Assembly: GCA_020631215.1 (NCBI GenBank)
Contig: JAHDHS010000007.1
Coordinates: 30,895-94,894 of the forward strand
DNA length: 64,000 nt
Direction: 5' to 3'
From: Hellea sp.
GTDB lineage: Bacteria; Pseudomonadota; Alphaproteobacteria; Caulobacterales; Maricaulaceae
Part shown: positions 45,696-56,367 of the stretch, piece after piece
Position numbering within the stretch: the first letter of the stretch is position 1
How the letters are laid out: the number at the start of each line of letters is the position of its first letter
The notes under the pieces: generated by a model
Databases searched by the model: none
What the model was told of the DNA's origin: nothing
Seen by the model: the letters and a program-made list of their open reading frames with translations, nothing else
Translations under genes and position numbers: made by a program

Positions 45696-46742
45696 ATGGA
45701 ATTAGAAACAGGCATAAAATTTTATCCGAATTTCAAAAGAGCCTTCGACTATATACGCGGCATAGATACTTATTCGGCCACGCCGCTCGAGACTCTTGAT
45801 AGCGGTCTCGGTTTTCCGGTCAGGATTAAAAATGAAAGTGGTAGAATGGGGCTTGGCTCGTTTAAGGCTCTTGGCGGTCCTTATGCTGCGGCGCAGTTAA
45901 TCTTGCAAAAATGGCAGATGGAAAAAGGGGAAGAGCTGCCATCACATCGACTACATGATCCAGATGTACGCGCGTTCAGCGCAGAGCAAACATTTATGAC
46001 CGCAAGCGCGGGAAATCACGGTATCGGCGTTGCAGCCGGTGCTAAGGCGCTGGGCGCAAAAGCTGTTATCATTTTATCGGAAACCGTGCCAACAGACTTT
46101 GAAGCCCGCTTAGCTGCTTTTGACGCAAAGGTCATAAGAGCGGGCCATAATTATGAAGCAAGCGTCGCAGCGGCTAGAAATGAAGCCAAATACTGGAATG
46201 CAATATTATTGAGCGACGGATCATGGCCAGGTTACACCCATATCCCGAAACTGGTGATGGAAGGATATACAGTTATGGCAGAAGAACTTCGCCAAAGTTT
46301 TGAAACATCCAATCAATGGCCAACCCATGTTTTTTTGCAAGCTGGTGTCGGCGGGTTAGCCGCTGCGATTACTTGGATGATCCGCCATAATTGGCGCAAA
46401 CAGCCAGAGATCATTATCGTCGAGCCGGCGTCAGCCGCCTGTTTAAAGGAAAGTCATCGGGCCGGCGAAATGGTCACTGTGACGGGGCCTATATCAGATA
46501 TGGGACGTCTGGACTGTAAGGCGCCCTCACTAGTGGCGTGGCATGTTCTTGAAGCCAGCGATGTAAAGTATCTGACCATCACAGATAAAGAATGCATAGA
46601 TGCTGCAAGCGTTCTATCGAATTTCGGTTTTCCGACCACATCCTCAGGTGCAGCAAGCTATGCTGGAGTACTAAAACAAATAGACAACACAAGTTTAGAT
46701 GAAACATCTCGTCCTTTAGTTTTTGTAACCGAGAGACGGTAA
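45696..46742 (+). CDS. PLP-dependent lyase, diaminopropionate ammonia-lyase-like
   Basis: A 348-residue fold-type II PLP enzyme. GLGSFKALGG carries the PLP lysine, TASAGNHGIGVA the phosphate-binding Asn/Gly loop, and FLQAGVGGLAAAI the Gly-rich cofactor loop. The N-terminus (ATPLETLDSGLGFPVRIKNE) and LLSDGSWPGY fit the DpaL/YgeX family, which converts 2,3-diaminopropionate to pyruvate and ammonia, but at 348 residues it is shorter than the usual ~400. Threonine or serine dehydratase activity is an alternative. The divergent Lrp-type gene is the probable regulator. No ribosome site is visible, so the mRNA may be nearly leaderless. Confidence 0.8.
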   Translation: MELETGIKFYPNFKRAFDYIRGIDTYSATPLETLDSGLGFPVRIKNESGRMGLGSFKALGGPYAAAQLILQKWQMEKGEELPSHRLHDPDVRAFSAEQTFMTASAGNHGIGVAAGAKALGAKAVIILSETVPTDFEARLAAFDAKVIRAGHNYEASVAAARNEAKYWNAILLSDGSWPGYTHIPKLVMEGYTVMAEELRQSFETSNQWPTHVFLQAGVGGLAAAITWMIRHNWRKQPEIIIVEPASAACLKESHRAGEMVTVTGPISDMGRLDCKAPSLVAWHVLEASDVKYLTITDKECIDAASVLSNFGFPTTSSGAASYAGVLKQIDNTSLDETSRPLVFVTERR

Positions 46743-46815
46743 TCTAAGATAATCGCTTTATGTCCGCTTTGCCCCCTAACCTGTCATGCAAATTAGCGCC
46801 TTGGCGTAATCATGG

Positions 46816-48396
46816 CTATTGGTTTTTGGATAAAACATACCACTCGTCGCCCTGCGGGGCGTAGCCTGCGGTGGTGAAGAGCCGCACTGAGGCGGTATTG
46901 TCATTATGGACTTTGGCGTGGATTTCCTTGTCCGGATGGCATTGGGCCAGAATAGAGAGTGCGGCGCTGGCGACGCCATAGCCGAAATATTTTGGGTCGA
47001 TGAAAATAGAAACCGTATAAGGCTGCTGGCCCGGCCCGGCTTGGCGGTCTATGCGGACACTGCCGGCGTCCCGGCCATCGCATTGAATTAAATAGAAATG
47101 ACACTCCGGGTCGGTGAGTTTCCCCGCCATCCAGCCTTGATGGCCGTCCCATGTCGGCACCTCTGGATTATTAGCGTAGCGCCGCGTTTCGGGCAGGCAT
47201 TGCCAGTCATAGACCTGCCGGATGTCGCCTGTTTCCGCGAGCCTGAGCGTGACCTTTCGGCCCCCCTTTACGGCCCGCCGGATCAGAGTCAGGGCCGTGC
47301 GGGTGACGCCGCGCCCGTCGCAAATATCCCGGCTGTTCTGACTGAGGGTTTGCAGCTTGGCGGTATCGCTTAGCAGCGGGGTGAATATCTGCGCATTAAA
47401 GACGGCCGCGTTAAATTCATCGGCGGTGCCGCCATCGACAATCGCGCCTGCGCGGGTCAGTTTATCCGCGATGGTTGTTTGATTATCGGCGATGACCAGA
47501 TTAATCGTCGGCAGGCCGAGGCAGCATCTTTCCCAGGTCGAGGAGCCCGACGCGCCAATACATAAATCCATCTCCGAGAGCAGAGCAGCGACATCGGATA
47601 TATTATGATGCAGACGGGTTTTGGCCGGGCTTTGGATCATGGCGGATTTCAGCGCGCCCATATGCGCGAACGCCCCGCCAATGAGGATGTGAATATGGAC
47701 ATTCGCCGCCGCGCAGCGCTCTTCTATGGCGGTCAGGATTTGGGTGGTCAGGTTGCCTTGGTCCACCCCGCCCATAGCGATGAGAATGTTTTGGACGGGC
47801 CCGCCATCCGCGAAAATCTGATCCCGGCGGGCGAGTGAGGCCGGGCGGGCGGCGGCAAAATCCGGACGCAGCAAAGCGTAATCCGGGCCGATATAGGTCT
47901 GGGCATTATCCGGGATCAGCCCGGCATAATCTGCCGCGCTTTTGCCATAGGTCGTATCGATCAGGGCCGCGCAATGATGGGCGCGGTTGGACAAATCATC
48001 GATGGCGAAAATCGGCGCGTCCAGGGCGGCGGCGACGGGCCGCTCCCATGCCTCGCCGATTCCGTAATGATCCACGACCACGGCCTGTAAATCACCGGGC
48101 GGAATTTTGGCGGCGGCGGCGATGAAGCGCGCGGCGTCCTGACCCTCGCTGACGCCGAGCCAATGGCCATAATCTGTGCCGGCCGGGCTTGGGTCTGTGA
48201 CTTCGGGCAGAATCACCACGCTGTGGCCGGCATTTTGGATTTTGTTAACCATAAATGGCTCCAAAATCGCCGAAAATAGCGTCACTTTTATGCCACGCTT
48301 TTTCAGCTCATTGGCCAGAGAGAGGCAGCGCATGGCATGGCCGGAGCCGATGGTCTGGCTCGCGTCCATGCGAAAAAACACTTGTGGATCAGTCAT
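46816..48396 (-). CDS. PseG-PseH fusion: UDP-sugar hydrolase plus N-acetyltransferase
   Basis: A 526-residue fusion. Residues 1 to ~370 are PseG, a GT-B-like enzyme that removes UDP from UDP-2,4-diacetamido-2,4,6-trideoxy-altrose; see RMDASQTIGSGHAMRCLSLA near the N-terminus and CIGASGSSTWERCCLGLPTI. Residues ~382-526 are a GNAT domain (LRLAETGDIRQVYDWQ, FIDPKYFGYGVASAALSIL, VHNDNTASVRLF) matching PseH, which acetylates the C4 amino group one step earlier. Fusion would channel the intermediate. It overlaps pseF by 4 bases. Copy 2 of the 35-bp repeat lies in the PseG part. Confidence 0.88.
   Translation of the reverse strand: MTDPQVFFRMDASQTIGSGHAMRCLSLANELKKRGIKVTLFSAILEPFMVNKIQNAGHSVVILPEVTDPSPAGTDYGHWLGVSEGQDAARFIAAAAKIPPGDLQAVVVDHYGIGEAWERPVAAALDAPIFAIDDLSNRAHHCAALIDTTYGKSAADYAGLIPDNAQTYIGPDYALLRPDFAAARPASLARRDQIFADGGPVQNILIAMGGVDQGNLTTQILTAIEERCAAANVHIHILIGGAFAHMGALKSAMIQSPAKTRLHHNISDVAALLSEMDLCIGASGSSTWERCCLGLPTINLVIADNQTTIADKLTRAGAIVDGGTADEFNAAVFNAQIFTPLLSDTAKLQTLSQNSRDICDGRGVTRTALTLIRRAVKGGRKVTLRLAETGDIRQVYDWQCLPETRRYANNPEVPTWDGHQGWMAGKLTDPECHFYLIQCDGRDAGSVRIDRQAGPGQQPYTVSIFIDPKYFGYGVASAALSILAQCHPDKEIHAKVHNDNTASVRLFTTAGYAPQGDEWYVLSKNQ
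48245..48279 (+). repeat. 35-bp dispersed repeat, copy 2
   Basis: It starts TTAACCATAAA and is colinear with the other two copies. Here it lies within the coding sequence of the PseG domain, on the opposite strand to the gene, with the same triplet phase as copy 1. Confidence 0.65.
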
Positions 48397-49106
48397 TTAT
48401 CCGTGTCCGGCGCGGGGGCCTTATGATCAGTCAATTTGTAAAGCGCTTCGGCGAAATCCCAGTCTTCGGGGGTGTCAATGTCCTGCACGCGTTTGCGGGG
48501 CAGGATGTAAGGCATTGATTTATCTGAGAAAATTGGCCTGCGGGCGGTGACGGCGCCGGCCTTGCACCAGTAAAACTGCCCCGCATCATGAAAGGCCGGG
48601 GTCAGGTCCTGTGACCGTGTTGCCACATGTTCCGGCTGAAACATCGCGGTGCGGCCATTTTTATCGCGATAAAACGCCCTTTGGATCGGAAATGGGAATT
48701 CTGTGGCGCTGAAGACATAGTCCAGCGCGGGGTCGTCAAAAAGCCGCGCGCTTTCAATCAAATCAACGGGCCGCACAAAGGGGGCCGTGGCGTAAAGGCA
48801 ACATAAATCCGTGAGGGCCGCGCCCGAATTTTTGTAGAACTCAGCCGCATGGGCCAGCACATCCATCGTTGTGGCATAATCATCGGACAGCTTGGCGGGG
48901 CGCATGAACGGGATCTCTGCGCCCGCGTCTTTGGCGACCTCTGCGATCTCTTCATCATCGGTGGAGACGATAACATGGTCAAACAGGCCGCTATGTTTGG
49001 CCGCATTTATGGAATAGGCAATGATCGGCTGTCCGTGGAAAGTCTTTATATTTTTCCGTGGGATACGCTTGCTGCCCCCACGGGCGGGTATCAAGGCAAT
49101 CCGCAT
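48393..49106 (-). CDS. pseF: Pseudaminic acid cytidylyltransferase
   Basis: A 237-residue CMP-sugar synthetase that activates pseudaminic acid with CTP. The N-terminal motif IPARGGSKRIPRKNIKTF is the CTP-binding signature; CCLYATAPFVRPVDL and YVFSATEFPFPIQRAF are typical of PseF rather than sialate enzymes. It starts 7 bases after pseC and overlaps the PseG-PseH gene by 4 bases. Confidence 0.92.
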   Translation of the reverse strand: MRIALIPARGGSKRIPRKNIKTFHGQPIIAYSINAAKHSGLFDHVIVSTDDEEIAEVAKDAGAEIPFMRPAKLSDDYATTMDVLAHAAEFYKNSGAALTDLCCLYATAPFVRPVDLIESARLFDDPALDYVFSATEFPFPIQRAFYRDKNGRTAMFQPEHVATRSQDLTPAFHDAGQFYWCKAGAVTARRPIFSDKSMPYILPRKRVQDIDTPEDWDFAEALYKLTDHKAPAPDTDK

Positions 49107-49113
49107 GGCAGGA

Positions 49114-51293
<2,180 letters not shown>

Positions 51294-51459
51294 TCACTTA
51301 AATACCCGAATATCCCCACAGCTATATGGTTAAAATCCCGTGCCCCCTAACGGGTTTACAAGCTTGTTTCAACCCTTTTGAAGAATTTATACAGCCCTAA
51401 AAAATGAGGGAAAATAAACACTTGTTGACCCCTCTTCATGGTTCGGACATTAGCGAGGG

Positions 51460-53205
51460 ATGAATGTGTGGTCTGCCATCAGCCAGCTTCCGGCGGTCAT
51501 GCGCGTTTGGCGCAGCGGCCTGTTTGATGGCGCGGCTTATATAAGCGAGAATCCATCCATCACAAATCCAAGATTTACAAGAACTTATCACTGGGTCAAA
51601 CATGGATATCTGGCCGGTTATAATCCGGGCGGCCATGTTCTGCAGCAGTGGCTGCTGCCAAAAGTCACCACCGGAGACCTGCCGCCCGCCCTCGCCAAAA
51701 AAACCAAATTTCATCATGATAACAATAACTTAGAAACTTTCTGCCGAGACAGCGGTTTGGTTTTCGCCGAATATGAGGCGCTTTCACATTATCTGGCCAT
51801 GGACTTTGAGGCCGCCTCTGCGAAAATGGAGGAAAGCGGCCCGCTTTTTGCCCTGCGGTTGTTGCATAAGTCCCTGCGAGCTGTACCGAATTTCCCGGGC
51901 TTTAGAGATCACGTCAACGCCCTGAAAACCCGGACAGAAAACGGCAAAAGCTTTGCTCATAGCGAGGACCTCATCCGCTACCGCGATCTGGCCTTCACCG
52001 CCGGACATCCATGGGCCGAGATCGCCCGCATCAATCAGCGCATCAAAGCCCGGCTGGACAGGCGTAAAGCGACGCTCTCCCCGCTTGCCGCAGGCGGACT
52101 GCTGCCCCTCCGGCTCGAGGATCGCGCGCCCAAAGCGCGGCAGCCCGGCGATGAAACCTACGTCCAATTCCAACACGTCTCCGCCCGCAATGCCTGCCGG
52201 GAGAGCGGCTTCACAGCCCTTATAAAACAAGGAGATAGCTGGCAGGAAGTCCCGGCCACAGAGCGCTCTGTGACGCTGCTCCTGCCTGATATGGGCCTGT
52301 GGTTTCAGACCGCCAGCGCGCCAAAAACCATCCGCGCCGGGCTGGATTATATCCTCAGCCGCTGGGGCGAAACCGTCAGCTTCATCCCCCTGCCCCCGTC
52401 ACAGGGGCGAAACCTGACCCATGCCGATTGGCCGGGCGCGCGGCTTATATCCTATCACACATTCGCCGGGCCCCGCGACGATATCCTGCACTGGAAAGAG
52501 GGCAGCCTGCGCGGCCATCTGTTTTTTGACCGCCAAGGCTATAGCGGCGGATCCTCCATCGCCGCCGATGGTTTCGGTCTGCTCAATGGTCAATCCGGCG
52601 AAAACTGGCCCGATTTTGTCGCCAATCATCTGGGGCAGACGACAACGAAATATGAGCAAATTCAAGACGATAGCCGCCTCCCGGACAAGGGTTACATTTT
52701 CGTGCCCCTGCAAGTGCCCTTTGACAGCGCCTCGATCTGGCATGATTTGTCTCCCCTCACCGCCCTGGAAATTGTCTGTGAATTCGCGGCCAAATCCGGC
52801 CATAGCGTCGTCACCAAACGCCACCCCCATGACCGCAGCGAACACACGCAAAAGGGCCTTTCCAAAATTGCGCTTAAATACAAAAACTTACACGTCACCC
52901 AAAACCGAATTGACTCTATCATCGAGCAAGCGGCCGTCGTCGTCACGGCCAATTCCGCCGTGGGGTTTGAGGCCCTTTTGGCGGGGAAAGCCGTCATCAC
53001 GACGGGCCGATCCGACTACCGCCCGGGGACGATTTACTGTCAAAACACTGAAGCGCTAAAACGTGGATTGAACCAAATTCTAAAGACGGAAACACCCCGG
53101 CCATCCGAGGGTTTTTTGCTCTATTTCTTCACCCATCACGATGTCAATTTGACCTCGATTAGCGCTAAATCCACCGCCGCAGAGGCGTTTTTCGACGCGA
53201 TTTAA
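51460..53205 (+). CDS. Capsule-synthesis-like glycosyltransferase
   Basis: A 581-residue protein. The C-terminal half resembles capsular polysaccharide synthesis (KpsC/KpsS-type) proteins: YIFVPLQVPFDSASIWHD, VTKRHPHDRS with the nucleotide-sugar His, and VVVTANSAVGFEALLAGKAV followed by ITTGRSDY. The first ~200 residues are helical and unrecognised. It is divergent from pseB and could transfer pseudaminic acid or a linker sugar. The ATG at 51460 directly abuts GAGGG, so the GTG two codons later (51466) may be the true start. Confidence 0.72.
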   Translation: MNVWSAISQLPAVMRVWRSGLFDGAAYISENPSITNPRFTRTYHWVKHGYLAGYNPGGHVLQQWLLPKVTTGDLPPALAKKTKFHHDNNNLETFCRDSGLVFAEYEALSHYLAMDFEAASAKMEESGPLFALRLLHKSLRAVPNFPGFRDHVNALKTRTENGKSFAHSEDLIRYRDLAFTAGHPWAEIARINQRIKARLDRRKATLSPLAAGGLLPLRLEDRAPKARQPGDETYVQFQHVSARNACRESGFTALIKQGDSWQEVPATERSVTLLLPDMGLWFQTASAPKTIRAGLDYILSRWGETVSFIPLPPSQGRNLTHADWPGARLISYHTFAGPRDDILHWKEGSLRGHLFFDRQGYSGGSSIAADGFGLLNGQSGENWPDFVANHLGQTTTKYEQIQDDSRLPDKGYIFVPLQVPFDSASIWHDLSPLTALEIVCEFAAKSGHSVVTKRHPHDRSEHTQKGLSKIALKYKNLHVTQNRIDSIIEQAAVVVTANSAVGFEALLAGKAVITTGRSDYRPGTIYCQNTEALKRGLNQILKTETPRPSEGFLLYFFTHHDVNLTSISAKSTAAEAFFDAI

Positions 53206-53218
53206 ACGCCAAAAACGC

Positions 53219-53253
53219 CCATTTTCGGCGATTTTCGAGGCTTTTATGGTTAA
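53219..53253 (-). repeat. 35-bp dispersed repeat, copy 3
   Basis: Read on the minus strand it starts TTAACCATAAA and agrees with copies 1 and 2. It is intergenic, 13 bases after the capsule-synthesis-like gene. In this copy the core shows the direct repeat CGAAAAT-CGC-CGAAAAT. Confidence 0.7.
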
Positions 53254-53285
53254 CAAAACCTCAAAATAAAACGCAGTCTGCCCGC

Positions 53286-53397
53286 TTACCCGTAAAAGTC
53301 GAAATCATCCTCGGTGATCGTGATCGCCGAACTGTCAACCACTATTCACCGTAATGAAACTCTCCCCCGTCCCGTCATCGAGCGTGATGGTTACGGA
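53286..53397 (-). pseudogene. Decayed RTX C-terminus (type I secretion signal)
   Basis: In one minus-strand frame the sequence reads SVTITLDDGTGESFITV, then after a one-base shift SSAITITEDDFDFYG and a TAA at 53288-53286. The intact RTX protease at 232-3846 ends in TVTLTLDDGTGNNTITL ... DITAADFQFY, so this is clearly a related C-terminus. No RTX repeats remain upstream. It is a relic of a deleted RTX gene at the island's left edge, in the roughly 330-base stretch 53206-53533, which holds no other gene. Confidence 0.75.
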
Positions 53398-53533
53398 GAA
53401 CGCACAATGATTCAGTCTAAGCCTTGATACCCAAACAACATCTGGAACGTGAACTTTTTGCACGACCAGCTTGAATCAACTTATACAGTTTCGCATACGA
53501 TTTAAGGTATATTAGTTTATTTGAGTGAACCAC

Positions 53534-53971
53534 ATGAGTGACGGACAAAGCTTGGATTTAGCCGAGATTTCTACCGCTATAGAGGCTGCACCGCTCGTGC
53601 CTGATATCGTTGAAGACATTGGGCCGCAAATACCGGATATCCAAGAGTCAAAATATCGAAGCTTTTCTGATTTCGATGAGTTTGATGATTATTTTGACGC
53701 TCTCAACGCAGCGCCTGAAGATAATAGTAAATATGACCCGAATGCTGTCCTGCGACAGGTCGATGAGGTTGTATCTACGGGTGCTGTTCAAACTGATAAC
53801 TCAGCAGACCTTGAGTATTTCTACTTTTGGAGCTCGTCTGAGGCCGGCGATGATATCGCGACGGGTTACACTGTCGCTGGATTGGACGGCCCTGTTCCAG
53901 AGGATGAAGTGATTGCTACAGCCCAAATAGTGAATCGCACTGTAGACACATTTGCGGATATTTTTCAGTAA
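53534..53971 (+). CDS. Acidic protein of unknown function
   Basis: A 145-residue protein, strongly acidic (for example FDEFDDYFDALNAAPEDN) with no Cys, no TM and no signal peptide. An in-frame GTG lies three codons upstream (53525). I do not recognise the family. The next gene begins about 9 bases after its stop, so the two are probably cotranscribed. Lower GC than the glycan locus suggests an acquired gene. An immunity- or inhibitor-like role is conceivable from the acidity only. Confidence 0.5.
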   Translation: MSDGQSLDLAEISTAIEAAPLVPDIVEDIGPQIPDIQESKYRSFSDFDEFDDYFDALNAAPEDNSKYDPNAVLRQVDEVVSTGAVQTDNSADLEYFYFWSSSEAGDDIATGYTVAGLDGPVPEDEVIATAQIVNRTVDTFADIFQ

Positions 53972-53979
53972 TCGGAGAT

Positions 53980-54318
53980 TTGGGAGAACAGTTGGGGGCA
54001 AGTGCTGAGAATGTTATTGGGTTTAAATTAGCGGCTAAAAAGTTAAGTTCGCTAACAAACTTAATCTCAACTGCTATTAATTTAGGAGACGTTGATCTAG
54101 CTGAAATTCATAAGGCATTTGAGGCTATAATCTTGACGGTAATTCAAACTGTTGGAGAAGCGCAATTTATATCAACTTTAACTGCAGCAGGAACGATGGT
54201 TGCCCCTCCTTTGGGAGGCGTGTTCACAGGACTAGCGGCAACCTTTACGGCTCTATTTGGTGATTTGGTTCCATTTATCTCTAATCCTCACGAGGACTGC
54301 AGATTCCAGAAGAATTGA
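53980..54318 (+). CDS. Small hydrophobic-tailed protein of unknown function
   Basis: A 112-residue frame with non-ATG starts only (TTG at 53980 or 53992; the second has GGAG at a better distance). The first half is helical (AAKKLSSLTNLISTAINLG) and the second is Gly/Ala-rich and hydrophobic (TLTAAGTMVAPPLGGVFTGL and then AATFTALFGDLVPFI). The composition recalls pore-forming peptides or small membrane effectors, but I do not recognise a family. It follows the acidic gene by 8 bases. Confidence 0.45.
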   Translation: MGEQLGASAENVIGFKLAAKKLSSLTNLISTAINLGDVDLAEIHKAFEAIILTVIQTVGEAQFISTLTAAGTMVAPPLGGVFTGLAATFTALFGDLVPFISNPHEDCRFQKN

Positions 54319-54684
54319 CCAAGTGTTCCAGGCTATGGTGACTCGTTGTTCTTACGGGTGCAGGGGTATTCTGATTGTTGACATGTAGTTCTGGTATCTT
54401 CTGACTTCAAAACGTCGGTCCGTTTGCGGATTGATGTTTTGAAGTAGGCAAGCGAAGCGCGGCAGATTTTATGTCCGATTTGCTTAGGAATCGGCCAATC
54501 GGTCAAATCAAAGGAATGCCATCTTGATCCCCATTGCGGACATTAGCTCCTACATGAGTTTTCGCTAAATCGGGGCAATGTCGTTAATCAACCACGCTTT
54601 TATTTATCTTTCGGCGAGTTTAAATCCCTCGGAATTACCGGTTGCCTTGGCACGTTTCATTTGGAAAGCTATAATCTTAGGATG
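54319..54684. other. Intergenic region with a long perfect hairpin
   Basis: This 366-base stretch lies between convergent genes and holds no credible gene. At 54404-54445, ACTTCAAAAC and GTTTTGAAGT form a perfect 10-bp stem. An inner GTCCG/CGGAT pairing gives a structured stem-loop of 42 bases. No T-tract follows, so it is not a standard terminator; it may be a small RNA element or the end of a lost mobile element. Confidence 0.5.
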
Positions 54685-55806
54685 TTACTGAAGATTTCTT
54701 GCAAAAAATAAGTCAGCTAATCGGCTTCTATCTAAGTCCGGCTTCATAACTTGAAACGCCTCTCCAATTTCTTGCAAATTTAATTCTGCTTTAGCCTGCA
54801 GTCGCTCCGCTTCGGCTCGAGACATATTACCACCCGTCAACTCAAATAAAGCAATCTCAAAAGCCCTTATCGTTTCTCTTCCTACTTCCATTACATCTTC
54901 ATCTTGATCGGTATTCCAACTAACAAACAGCTCCTTAATCGCAGGAAGCAACAGACCTGCTCTCACCAATGGTTCTGGATGGGTCGGATTAGCCTGGCCT
55001 CTATTTAACGGCGACGAGAAATCAAAGATCGTAAAAAAGTGATAAGTTGTAGCCAGAAAATAACGTAATGACTTCGAATAAGATCCGAGAGCTTCCGACC
55101 AGCCTTCTTCCCCGAGCAATTGCCCGATGTGCCATAGTGTAGCTGCACTCGCAAAAATATCAGCATCCCATTCTCTAGCCCTGCTTTCTAACTTCCTGTC
55201 GTCGGAGACAACATCCATTTCAACAATTGCTGCTTCTGAACCATCGCTGCGATCGAGATGGCCCAAAGCAAGGTGACCTAACTCGTGAGAACAAAGAAAA
55301 TACGCCCCAAAAAAAAGGAAAAAGGTCGCATGGTTATATTTGAATGGATCATGTTGCTCAAATTTGAAAAGTGATTGTAGGGCCTCATCCCGGGTTTTAG
55401 ACGGTATGTCACTGGGATCATCAGGCAACGTCCCCGACTCAAGAAAATCGAAAAAAGAAGGCGAGCTGAGTAGCTTTAAAGCTAACCCTAAATTGGCCCC
55501 GGGCAGTGCCTCTGGAATAACGATACACTGAAAGTCATCAAATTTTACGATTAATGCGTTTGGTGTTTTTGTAGCAACTAAACAAAAATATGTGGGGCCG
55601 TCACTAAATCGATAGGTAATATTTCTGATACAAGCGTCGGTGGCGTTTGACCAAATTTTTAAAGTTAAATCATCGTTGAGTTCTTCTCTCGATCGAATTG
55701 GGGCCGCCAAAGCGGGAGCTTGTCGTTGTAAAAAGGACTCCACCCTCCCAAGCTTTTTATCAGGAAGGTAAGCTTCCCAGAGTTCAGTTGGTTCAGTGTC
55801 GGTCAT
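54685..55806 (-). CDS. HExxH/ExxAD zinc-protease-like protein A
   Basis: A 373-residue protein from the ATG at 55806; the frame is open 29 codons further into the upstream gene. A hydrophobic helix (FFLFFGAYFLC) leads into SHELGHLALGH (HELGH at 174-178). REWDAD (E212, D216) supplies the likely third zinc ligand in an ExxAD pattern, as in gluzincin-type proteases (M48, Lit/U49-like). It is the last gene of a tight six-gene minus-strand operon. Its target is unknown. Similarity to the Lit phage-exclusion protease is only by motif layout. Confidence 0.65.
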   Translation of the reverse strand: MTDTEPTELWEAYLPDKKLGRVESFLQRQAPALAAPIRSREELNDDLTLKIWSNATDACIRNITYRFSDGPTYFCLVATKTPNALIVKFDDFQCIVIPEALPGANLGLALKLLSSPSFFDFLESGTLPDDPSDIPSKTRDEALQSLFKFEQHDPFKYNHATFFLFFGAYFLCSHELGHLALGHLDRSDGSEAAIVEMDVVSDDRKLESRAREWDADIFASAATLWHIGQLLGEEGWSEALGSYSKSLRYFLATTYHFFTIFDFSSPLNRGQANPTHPEPLVRAGLLLPAIKELFVSWNTDQDEDVMEVGRETIRAFEIALFELTGGNMSRAEAERLQAKAELNLQEIGEAFQVMKPDLDRSRLADLFFARNLQ

Positions 55807-55838
55807 ATCCGAAATTTGGCATTTTTTCGCCTTACTGA

Positions 55839-56219
55839 TCAAACGAGCGCAAAAGCTCCAAAAGCCAATCCGATGACCCAGGTAAATATCCAAGCATAAA
55901 TAAAGATGAGTAGGCGTTTTACCTGTTGTGAGTGCAATTTCTGCAGGTCATAGTCGCCGGATAGACTGACTCGCCAGGGCAGAAAAATTGAAATGCCTAA
56001 AAGCGCGGAAATCACAAAAAACACAATTGCCAACCAATCTAAACACGTGATTCCATTTGCAATGCTTTTTGATATTCCAAGGAACGCTCCAACAGATGCT
56101 ACGCTTACTCCCAGTAGAAATTTTCCAATATCAAGACGAGAACGATTTAAACCACTAATCTGGTCCCGTGCCCAATCTTTATATGCTTCGGATATTTGTT
56201 CACCTGACAACTTAGTCAT
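55839..56219 (-). CDS. Three-TM membrane protein (SLATT-like)
   Basis: A 126-residue protein. An N-terminal helical, charged segment is followed by three TM helices (FLLGVSVASVGAFLG, WLAIVFFVISALLGISIFL, LLIFIYAWIFTWVIGLAFGA). The layout recalls SLATT-type effector membrane proteins of bacterial conflict systems, but no diagnostic motif proves it. The ATG at 56219 overlaps the upstream 51-codon gene by 8 bases (ATGACTAA), which fixes the start and implies coupled translation. The protease A gene follows after 32 bases. Confidence 0.65.
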   Translation of the reverse strand: MTKLSGEQISEAYKDWARDQISGLNRSRLDIGKFLLGVSVASVGAFLGISKSIANGITCLDWLAIVFFVISALLGISIFLPWRVSLSGDYDLQKLHSQQVKRLLIFIYAWIFTWVIGLAFGAFALV

Positions 56220-56367
56220 GCTGATCACACGGTAAATCTTCGCCTTTCACGAATGACTTTTTACAGACATTGCACTCGTTCAATCTTGGAACATCAACTA
56301 TCATGGTCAAAAACGTAGGCTCTTTTTCATCCTTTTTTATTACAAACGGACAATTTTCATTTGGCAT
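56212..56367 (-). CDS. 51-residue CxxC/CxxH zinc-binding-like miniprotein
   Basis: ATG at 56367, TAA at 56214-56212. It starts inside the last codons of the protease B gene (11-base overlap) and ends over the start of the membrane-protein gene (8-base overlap). The C-terminus has CNVCKKSF ... PCDQH, giving Cys32, Cys35, Cys47 and His50, a CCCH zinc-ribbon or knuckle pattern; an extra Cys6 lies near the start. The 93-residue protein two genes upstream ends in the same kind of pattern. The double overlap strongly supports a real gene despite its size. Confidence 0.7.
   Translation of the reverse strand: MPNENCPFVIKKDEKEPTFLTMIVDVPRLNECNVCKKSFVKGEDLPCDQHD

Noticed and set aside
53525..54318. 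One gene split by a frameshift
   Set aside because: The upstream extension of the second frame does not look coding and the first frame ends naturally, so two genes are more likely.
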